DNA of 57,645 nt from Phenylobacterium sp. CCH9-H3. Its GTDB lineage: Bacteria > Pseudomonadota > Alphaproteobacteria > Caulobacterales > Caulobacteraceae. The position numbers and the translations under genes are program-made. Under the pieces are notes generated by a model. The model was not told the origin of the DNA. It ran no database searches and saw only the letters and a program-made list of their open reading frames with translations. Where the stretch lies: contig NZ_LSJI01000247.1 in the NCBI RefSeq assembly GCF_001557235.1, positions 1 through 57,645 on the forward strand. The letters run 5' to 3'. Below, one piece after another: positions 51,878 through 57,645 of the stretch. How positions within the stretch are numbered: the first letter of the stretch is position 1; every line of letters begins with the position of its first letter.

Positions 51878-51920
51878 GAGATCCGGCCCGGACCACCCGG
51901 CTGGACTCCGGAGGGCGCGC

Positions 51921-51955
51921 CCGGTCTCGAAGCGAAAGAATTGCTTCGAGACCGG
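51921..51955. terminator. Perfect 13-bp stem between convergent genes
   Basis: CCGGTCTCGAAGC (51921-51933) is exactly complementary to GCTTCGAGACCGG (51943-51955), loop GAAAGAATT. It lies 44 bp after the EpsD-like stop and 16 bp before the AAA gene's stop. No U-tract on either strand, so it may be a Rho-assisted or stabilising hairpin rather than an intrinsic terminator. Confidence 0.6.
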
Positions 51956-51970
51956 CCGTGGTTGACGCTG

Positions 51971-53347
51971 CTAGATCGCCGCGGCCGCGCGCGGCGAGGG
52001 CGCGTCGCGGGTCAGGTTGCGTTGCGCCCACATCATCCAGATGAGCGTGGGCAGGCCCTCTTCGACGAAGCTGTAACGGGTTCCGATATCGTCGGAGTTC
52101 ACCGGCTTGAGCAGGCGCTCGGCGCAGAGCGCGTCGATCGCCTCCTGCGCTTTGCGGGCCGACACCGAGCTCGCTTCCTCGATGTCCGAGGCGTCGAACA
52201 CGCCATCCGCGGCGAGGGCGGCGCGCGCGCTCATCGCCAGGGCGTCTTGACGGCCTGCATCGAAGAGGCGGCGCACGTGCGTCTGCGCCGGTGTCGCGAT
52301 CCGCCCCTGGAATTCCGCGATCGCCCGGTCGATGGCGCTGCCGACGTCGGCCGGCAGAACCGTCGTGCGGTTCTGGTCGAGCGCCGCGTGGCCGGCGTGA
52401 TGGCAGATCAGATTGGCGATATAGGGCGAGCCCCGCGCCACTTCGACGACGAAGGCGGTGGCGTCCGGCGCGAAGCTGAGGTTCGTCTCCCGCTCGCCGT
52501 TCGCGACGATCTGGGTGACTTCCGCCTCGCTCATCTTCGGCACGCGGAGGGCGAAAATGTTCCGCCGGATGGATGGGATATGCTCGACGAGTTCGGTGAG
52601 GTCGGCCGCGACGCCGGCCAGCACCAGCTGGACACGGCCTAGCCGGTCCGAGAGGTTTTTGATCACCTCGGCGATGTCTCGCCGGAACGATCCGGAAAGA
52701 GCTCGGTCGAACTCATCCAGGATGATCAGCACGCGGGTGCCGGTGAGCTTCGCGCAGAGGTCCCCGAATTTGCGGGGCGAGAGCGGCTCGTCGGGCAGGA
52801 GGTCGGCGAGCGTCGAGCCCTTCTCGGCTTCCGTGCCCGTCGGAGAGAAGCCGGAATGGAAGAGCAGGGGGATTTCGGAAGCGACGGCGCGGAACGTCTC
52901 GTCGAAGGTCGAGTTCGCCCCGCACGAGGTGTAGATGACGATATAACGCGCATCGATCGCCGTCTGCGTCAGGACGTGGAGCAGCGACGTCTTACCGATG
53001 CCGCGCTCGCCATAGAGGATCACGTGCAGGCGCTGATCCTCGATCGCCTGGATGACCGTCTTGAGCACGCCTTCGCGACCCGCGAACTGCCGGCGCTCCG
53101 CCACCGGTTGCGAAGGGGTGAACGCGAAGCGAAGCTTTGCGCGGACCGCGTCCGCCCGGCTGCCGCGCGAGTTGAAGTGATCGCTCGCCGTGCTGTTGAA
53201 CCGGGGGCCGGTCGCTTCCAGGCGAGCCCGGGTCTCACGGATCGCCGGCTTGACGGCCGACGTCTCGATCATCGCCGCCCGAGCCGGCTTCACCTTGGTC
53301 GAGGGCTTCTTGAAAAGCGCTCCCAACCTCATAGTCCAGCCGGCCAA
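51971..53347 (-). CDS. AAA ATPase with C-terminal winged-helix-like part
   Basis: 458 residues. The TTG at 53347 has the near-perfect ribosome site GGAGGT 5 nt upstream, which decides the start over the ATG at 53332. The first ~80 residues are basic and disordered. Walker A GERGIGKTS (113-121), Walker B VLIILDEFDRAL (about 200-210), sensor-like VQLVLAGVAADL, an Orc1/Cdc6-like lid (MSEAEVTQIVANG; GSPYIANLICHHAG) and a C-terminal DNA-binding-like helical part (SARKAQEAIDALCAERLL). Resembles the archaeal-type/STAND-like ATPases. Role unknown; it sits divergent from the EPS chain-length gene. Confidence 0.85.
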   Translation of the reverse strand: MAGWTMRLGALFKKPSTKVKPARAAMIETSAVKPAIRETRARLEATGPRFNSTASDHFNSRGSRADAVRAKLRFAFTPSQPVAERRQFAGREGVLKTVIQAIEDQRLHVILYGERGIGKTSLLHVLTQTAIDARYIVIYTSCGANSTFDETFRAVASEIPLLFHSGFSPTGTEAEKGSTLADLLPDEPLSPRKFGDLCAKLTGTRVLIILDEFDRALSGSFRRDIAEVIKNLSDRLGRVQLVLAGVAADLTELVEHIPSIRRNIFALRVPKMSEAEVTQIVANGERETNLSFAPDATAFVVEVARGSPYIANLICHHAGHAALDQNRTTVLPADVGSAIDRAIAEFQGRIATPAQTHVRRLFDAGRQDALAMSARAALAADGVFDASDIEEASSVSARKAQEAIDALCAERLLKPVNSDDIGTRYSFVEEGLPTLIWMMWAQRNLTRDAPSPRAAAAI

Positions 53348-53707
53348 GATTCACCTCCGTAACGGGATATAGGACCCAGAACGCCACATCTCGGCGCGGG
53401 GGGGCCGGGCCGATATTGGCGGATCTTGCCTTCTGTTTGCTTAACCACCGCGCGAAGGCCCTTATGCGACTTTGTTAGGCATGCACATAGCATCACGCTC
53501 GAAATCCCCCGTGTGGCGGATCGATCCGCCGATCCTCGCGAGGGGACGATCCGGACAGCTGAGATACGAAACGCAGCGCCACGCATATGCAGGTGGATAT
53601 GGCAGGCGTGTGGCGGCGCCGCATGCACTTAAATTTCAGAGATGGTTCGACTAGATGTATCTCCCCGATAGGAAGGGTCGAGCCGACCCGCCCGCGGCGG
53701 AGGAATC
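53348..53707. promoter_or_regulatory. 360-bp divergent control region with palindromes
   Basis: No convincing gene. It contains a perfect 16-bp palindrome GGCGGATCGATCCGCC (53515-53530) and a hairpin GGGTCG-AGC-CGACCC (53675-53689) just ahead of the ribosome site GGAGGA for the chain-length gene. Both fit an operator and a leader hairpin. The part 53420-53480 and 53620-53660 is less GC-rich and probably holds the two promoters; no confident -35/-10 pair was identified. Confidence 0.45.
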
Positions 53708-55057
53708 ATGACCTGGTCGCTCGTCGTGCGGATCCTGTGGGCGCGCCGTCTCCTGGTGCTGCTGCCGCTCGTCGCGTGCCTGCTCGCCGGGCTCTACGTG
53801 ATCGCCGTGGCTCCCAAGCAGTACCAGGCGTCTGCCCGCGTGGCGCTCAACTACATCAAGCCCGACCCCGTCACCGGCACTGTAATCCCCTCGAAGATGG
53901 TGGACGCCTACATCACCTCGCAGGAGCGCACGATCCGGGACATCCAGGTGGCCGGCCCCGTCGCCCAGCGGATTGGCTGGCTGGACAACCCTGACCTCAT
54001 CGCCGCCTATGATGCGGCGACGGGCGGGCGAGGCGGGGACTTCGAACGATGGGCCGCGAATCGAGTCGTAGCGTCCACAACGGTCGGGCGTGTCGCCGAC
54101 AGCAATCTCATCGAGATCCGCTTCGTTTCCACGTCGCCGGAGGCCGCGGCCGATATCGCCAACGTGATCCGCGACGCTTACATCGAAACCACGCTCGAGG
54201 GGCGGCGGCGGTCCGCCGAGGGGGCAGCGGACCTGCAGTTGAAGCTGGCCGAGCGGGCGCGTGAGGAACTCCTTGCCCTTCAGGTCGAGAAATCGGCGCT
54301 CGAAAAGCAGACAGGTGTGGTTCTCGCGGCGGGCGGTATCGATATCGAAGAGCAACGGCTAGGGAGCCTGGCCGCCCCGCCGCGCACTGCAAAGACGCGG
54401 GTGCGGGTCGCGCCCCGAAGTCCTTACGAACTCGCACTGGCGCGCGCAGACGCCATGCTGCAGACGCTGCAGGCTACTCTTGGCCCCCAACATCCCACTG
54501 TGATTCAGAAGCAGCGTGAGCGCGCGATTCTGGCCTCGCAGGTGGCTCAGGCCGCCGCGCGCGCGGATCGGGGCGCGCGCCTGACGGCGCTGGAAGAACA
54601 ACTCAAGGCGGCGATGATCGAGGAGCAGAAGGAGAAGGTGATCAGCCGCAACGACGAGGTGCTGACGCTCCGGGTGCATGAGGATGAAATTTCCCAGAAG
54701 CGGAGGGCCTTCGCCGACGCCACCAAGCGCGCCCTCCAGATGAGGCAACTCGCGACGATGGAGGAGAGTGGCCTATCGCCGGTCGGCGAGGTGACCATTC
54801 CCTCGAAGCCAATCTTTCCCAACCCTCCCATGATCATCGGGGTGTGCATCGCGCTGGGCCTCGCCATCGGGGTGCTTACCTGCCTCTTGACCGAGATGCT
54901 TCGGCTTCGTGTGCGAAGCCCCGATCAACTCGAGGAGGCCGTAGGCCTTAGGGTGCTTGCCGTGCTGCCGAAGGTGCAGTCCACGGCGCGGCTTGTCGGT
55001 GGTGCGCGAGAACGACGTCTCCTAAGCGGATGGCGGCGACGGGCGGCGACGGCGTGA
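53708..55057 (+). CDS. Wzz/GumC-type polysaccharide chain-length/export protein
   Basis: 449 residues. N-terminal membrane helix (about 17-33, VLLPLVACLLAGLYVIAV), a Wzz domain (YQASARVALNYIKPDPVTG; DSNLIEIRFVSTSPEAAADI), a large periplasmic coiled coil (about 160-345, with LGPQHPTVIQKQRERA) and a second helix near 373-396 (IIGVCIALGLAIGVLTCLL) preceded by the P-rich PSKPIFPNPP. This is the GumC/ExoP N-terminal module without a fused kinase. It drives polymer length control and passage through the periplasm; the next gene encodes the separate cytoplasmic ATPase part. Confidence 0.9.
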   Translation: MTWSLVVRILWARRLLVLLPLVACLLAGLYVIAVAPKQYQASARVALNYIKPDPVTGTVIPSKMVDAYITSQERTIRDIQVAGPVAQRIGWLDNPDLIAAYDAATGGRGGDFERWAANRVVASTTVGRVADSNLIEIRFVSTSPEAAADIANVIRDAYIETTLEGRRRSAEGAADLQLKLAERAREELLALQVEKSALEKQTGVVLAAGGIDIEEQRLGSLAAPPRTAKTRVRVAPRSPYELALARADAMLQTLQATLGPQHPTVIQKQRERAILASQVAQAAARADRGARLTALEEQLKAAMIEEQKEKVISRNDEVLTLRVHEDEISQKRRAFADATKRALQMRQLATMEESGLSPVGEVTIPSKPIFPNPPMIIGVCIALGLAIGVLTCLLTEMLRLRVRSPDQLEEAVGLRVLAVLPKVQSTARLVGGARERRLLSGWRRRAATA

Positions 55058-55713
55058 CGGGGTTGGCTCAGACCGTGTCCGAACGCGAGACGCTTCAGGG
55101 CGCCCATCCCTCGTCGCGGGCGCTTTCCGCGGCGATCACGGGGTTGGTGCAGGAGGTCTTCGACCAATTGATCAGCCGCGGCGTGCGTGGGCTCGCCATC
55201 TGCGGTGTGGCCGAGGGGGACGGCGTCAGCTTCGTGGCCGCCCGCCTCGCCACTGCGCTCGCGCGCTCCGGCGTGACGACGTTGCTCATCGACGCCAATC
55301 TGCGAGCGCCGGGCCAGCGGGCGCACTTCCCGGACGCGGTCGAGCCGACGCTCGGGCTCATCGATCTCGTCTCCCGGCCGGGGGTCGATCCGGAGGCGGT
55401 GATCGTGCCGAACGTGAGGCCGGGCCTCTCCGTCGTGTTCGGTGGGGCCCCGATACCGGGCGTCGACGATGCGCTGTCACAGTCAGCGTTCGCAGGATTC
55501 GTGGAGCGTTGTCTTCGCACCTTTGAATTCGTCGTGTTCGACACGCCACCTGCGAACCAGACCCCAGACGCGCTCCGGATTGCACGGCTTGCTGGCTATG
55601 CGTTGCTGGTCGTGCGGCGAGACCAGACGTTCGTTTCGGATCTCAACCACTTCATCGAAGAGCTTCGGGACCAGGGCGCGACCATCATCGGCTCACTGCT
55701 CAACGAGGGTTAG
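55030..55713 (+). CDS. CpsD/CapB-like tyrosine-autokinase-family ATPase with degenerate P-loop
   Basis: 227 residues; ATG 55030 overlaps the upstream gene by 28 nt, and a GTG at 55054 (GTGA overlap) is a good alternative. MinD/BY-kinase fold: the P-loop position reads ICGVAEGDGVSFVAARLATA, where family members have GEGKST; the lysine is Val. Walker A' LLIDANLRAPGQ and Walker B VVFDTPPANQTPDA are kept. No Tyr-rich C-terminal cluster is present, so autokinase function is doubtful. It probably partners the Wzz-type protein as a regulatory or structural subunit. Confidence 0.83.
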   Translation: MAATGGDGVTGLAQTVSERETLQGAHPSSRALSAAITGLVQEVFDQLISRGVRGLAICGVAEGDGVSFVAARLATALARSGVTTLLIDANLRAPGQRAHFPDAVEPTLGLIDLVSRPGVDPEAVIVPNVRPGLSVVFGGAPIPGVDDALSQSAFAGFVERCLRTFEFVVFDTPPANQTPDALRIARLAGYALLVVRRDQTFVSDLNHFIEELRDQGATIIGSLLNEG

Positions 55714-57347
55714 GCCATACGCGCCGCGGGCAGCCTTTCCTTGTTTCGCTCGTCGCTCCGAACATTGGCGACCGCGGCCAGGCATGCCGCGAGCATCATG
55801 TAGATGTAGGCGCCGTTGGTCTCCTGGCTAAGAACGCTCTTCACGACGATGTAGGCGATCAGGCTCACGACGAACGGAATGATCATCCTGGACTCCGGAT
55901 GTGAGGGGTAGTCGAACACGACCTTCCCGCCGATCCAGATCGTGCGGAGAATCATCCCGAAATAGAGTGCGAAACCCAGGATCCCGAAGTCGAGAAGCAG
56001 GGTGAGGTAAAAGGAATCGATCGAGCCCACGCCCGCCTGGTTCTTGAAGCCAAGCACCTTGCCTGCGGTGCCGATACCGTACCCGAACGGGTTCTCGGCG
56101 ATGCGCGGCATCGCCATCTCCCATTGAATCTTGCGTGCGTCAGTGCTCGCCTGCTGGGCGCCGCTACCCCACACGCGCGCCCGCAACCGCCCGACGAGGA
56201 AGGTGGAGATGAAGGCGACGATGAGGATCGCGGGATAAGAGAACACGATGGCGGGAGCGAAGATGCTTCCCTTGTGTTCGCGCCAGCGGACCACGGCCCA
56301 CATGAGGAGGTAGAAGATCGCGGACACCATCCAGGCGACGAAGCCCAGCCGCGAGTCCGTCAGGATGATGACGTGAAGGCCCATCACGACGTAGGCGGCG
56401 GCCAGGAGCCGCTGATAGAGCGGATATCGCCAGGTCACGAAGTGGATGGCGAAGGCCGACGACAGGCCGATCAATTCGGCCAGGCTAAGCGGCGTCGTGG
56501 CCGTCGATTGAACCCGGTGGATTCCCGTCGCAGCCCGAGCGCCGCCGGCGAGGATCTTCATCACGACAGGGTCGTCGATGCGTAAGAACGACGGTGTGTG
56601 GCCGGCCCATGGAACGCTGCCGAGCTCGTTCTCCCAGAGGCCGAGTAGGCAAGCGCCGGCGACCACGATCAGGAAGGTCTTTGCCCAGAACTCGGCGAAG
56701 CCGGCCTGGCGGAAGAGATAGATGCTCGTGAAGAACGCCGCGCCGGACATGATCTGACCGGAGATGAAGTCGTTCAATGAATCCGTGCCGCTCGGCGACC
56801 ACAGGATGGAGGCGGCCTGCAGCAATGAAAAGGCGATGAGGCAACGCCAGATGAAAGGGTCGGCCCCGAGGGTCTCGCCCATGCGTCCGCGGAACGTCTT
56901 GGAGACGGAAACGCATATGAGAAGCACAAGCACAAGGAGCGACCCGAGCGTACGGTTGACGGTGAGCCAAGGTAGCCCGGGCAGCACGACAGCGAGGTAG
57001 TTGGGCCAGAGCGCCTGCGCCGCGACGAAGGCAAAATAGAGTGGCACGAGGGATCCAGAGGGGGCGTACTCGCCGGGGGGCAGGGCCCAGATGAGCAGTA
57101 CGACCAGAAGCGCCAGCGGCGCCCCCAGCACCATCAACGAAGGGGTGCCGATCGTCGCGAAGCGAAACCCGTAAAAAAGGGCCACGAAGACAATGGTGGT
57201 GATCAGGACCAGCCGCAGCCAGACCGGATAGCTGCGGGTCTGGTATCCACCGCGCGTGGGCGGGGACGACTGCGATCTCGCGCGACGCTGGCGAGGCTCG
57301 GCTTTGGCTCGCTCGGGGGCGGACGCCCTCTTCAGGCTGAACTTCAA
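55710..57347 (-). CDS. O-antigen ligase/polymerase-family membrane protein
   Basis: 545 residues: a basic N-terminal tail (about 45 residues), then about twelve hydrophobic helices. The O-antigen ligase-type signature is visible around the large loop: IHRVQSTATTPLSLAELIGL, TDSRLGFVAWMVSAIFYLL, and the late segment ENPFGYGIGTAGKVLGF...GSIDSFYLTLLLDFGILGF (positions in separate parts). WaaL/Wzy proteins join or polymerise lipid-linked glycans at the periplasmic face. Given the Wzz partner it is more probably the Wzy polymerase of this locus. Its stop overlaps the CpsD-like stop by 4 nt (TTAG). Confidence 0.85.
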   Translation of the reverse strand: MKFSLKRASAPERAKAEPRQRRARSQSSPPTRGGYQTRSYPVWLRLVLITTIVFVALFYGFRFATIGTPSLMVLGAPLALLVVLLIWALPPGEYAPSGSLVPLYFAFVAAQALWPNYLAVVLPGLPWLTVNRTLGSLLVLVLLICVSVSKTFRGRMGETLGADPFIWRCLIAFSLLQAASILWSPSGTDSLNDFISGQIMSGAAFFTSIYLFRQAGFAEFWAKTFLIVVAGACLLGLWENELGSVPWAGHTPSFLRIDDPVVMKILAGGARAATGIHRVQSTATTPLSLAELIGLSSAFAIHFVTWRYPLYQRLLAAAYVVMGLHVIILTDSRLGFVAWMVSAIFYLLMWAVVRWREHKGSIFAPAIVFSYPAILIVAFISTFLVGRLRARVWGSGAQQASTDARKIQWEMAMPRIAENPFGYGIGTAGKVLGFKNQAGVGSIDSFYLTLLLDFGILGFALYFGMILRTIWIGGKVVFDYPSHPESRMIIPFVVSLIAYIVVKSVLSQETNGAYIYMMLAACLAAVANVRSDERNKERLPAARMA

Positions 57348-57419
57348 GACGCGCTCACCTCTGGCCGCGGCGATGAACCCGCCAACGCGAGGCCGGCAGG
57401 ATCCTCGATATACTCAATG

Positions 57420-57448
57420 CGCTCCAGGCTTGAACAAATTATGGAGCG
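57420..57448. repeat. Inverted repeat upstream of the Wzy-type gene
   Basis: CGCTCCA (57420-57426) and TGGAGCG (57442-57448) around a 15-nt AT-rich loop. It lies between the start of the polymerase gene and the end of a gene fragment on the same strand; it could be the fragment's terminator or an operator. No further support. Confidence 0.35.
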
Positions 57449-57468
57449 TTCGGGCAAGTGGGGCGCGG

Positions 57469-57593
57469 CTAGGCCGCCTTGGGCCGGCTCGCTCGCGGCT
57501 TCAGACCAGCCAAGCGCTGGCGCAAGAAGGCGATCAATGCTTCGGGCTCCGTGGTGGCGATGGTGCGGGGGCGGTTGCGGGCGGCCTCCAGAG
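57469..57593 (-). pseudogene. C-terminal gene fragment cut by the IS end
   Basis: A frame on the minus strand runs without stops into the mobile-element end and finishes at TAG (57469-57471). The visible 41 residues (…TEPEALIAFLRQRLAGLKPR…) are Arg/Ala-rich with a short helix and a basic tail, and no family was recognised. The in-frame TGA at 57607-57609, inside the IS, shows that the coding does not continue across it. It looks like the 3' remnant of a gene interrupted by the insertion. Confidence 0.4.
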
Positions 57594-57645
57594 TGTCAAA
57601 CGGCGTTCAAAAGGGACCCCCGATCGGCGTCGAAGAGGGACCCCC
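57594..57645. mobile_element. End of a probable IS21-family insertion sequence (continues past the window)
   Basis: From TGTCAAACGGCG the sequence shows two tandem 20-bp units, GGCGTTCAAAAGGGACCCCC (57602-57621) and GGCGTCGAAGAGGGACCCCC (57626-57645), matching at 17 of 20 bases and repeating every 24 bp. Tandem internal repeats next to a terminal TG...CA are typical of IS21-family ends, where they bind the transposase. The istA/istB genes would lie beyond the right edge. Target-site duplication cannot be checked here. Confidence 0.6.

Noticed and set aside
1..57645. CRISPR arrays, rRNA, tRNA, prophage or integrase genes
   Set aside because: No regularly spaced repeats, cloverleaf-like segments, or phage structural or integrase genes were recognised by eye; short RNA genes could still be missed.

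Overview
The window comes from a GC-rich alphaproteobacterium, most likely of the family Caulobacteraceae (Phenylobacterium/Caulobacter type). This rests on base composition, GTG/TTG start use, a TonB-dependent receptor, a TipN-like polar coiled-coil protein followed by a DUF4112 protein, and PEPxxWA-CTERM and RTX surface proteins. No rRNA, tRNA or CRISPR array was seen. The family assignment is an inference from gene content.

Layout. Positions 1-25000 are mostly housekeeping and metabolic genes: a truncated TonB receptor, arylamine N-acetyltransferase, a luciferase-like oxidoreductase, topoisomerase IB, RlmJ, a small sugar transferase with an AsmA protein, a cytochrome c'/b561 pair, an LldD-type dehydrogenase, a PAP2 phosphatase, an amidase divergent from malonyl-CoA synthetase plus an SDR, a TesB-like thioesterase, an M13 peptidase, a SpoU methyltransferase and a soluble hybrid histidine kinase. 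Positions 25000-33100 hold glycosyltransferases, a methyltransferase, an acetyltransferase, an MFS transporter and sulfate activation (cysD, cysNC). Positions 33100-35260 hold an alkylation-repair pair: an AdaA-AlkA fusion overlapping ogt. Then come an RTX beta-helix protein, an EEP-family hydrolase, the TipN-like protein and DUF4112.

From 41960 to the right edge the window looks like an exopolysaccharide locus: rmlB-rmlA, a PEPxxWA-CTERM protein with a strong terminator, then a tightly coupled operon of a left-handed beta-helix acyltransferase, an atypical acyl carrier protein, a FabG-like SDR, an AMP-forming ligase, LuxE-like and LuxC-like proteins and a phosphopantetheinyl transferase, ending in an EpsD-like lipoprotein. 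After it come an AAA ATPase on the opposite strand, a Wzz/GumC-type chain-length protein, a CpsD-like ATPase without the P-loop lysine, and an O-antigen polymerase/ligase-type membrane protein. The right edge enters what looks like the end of an IS21-family element.

The most interesting item is the ACP-SDR-ligase-LuxE-LuxC-PPTase operon (45456-50885). It resembles a self-contained carrier-protein pathway that activates an acid, may adjust its beta-carbon, and reduces it to an aldehyde or alcohol, inside a polysaccharide locus and without luciferase genes. A second pattern is at the convergent gene junctions: five of nine overlap by exactly 4 nt (four at CTAG, one at TTAG), while three of the others carry hairpins.
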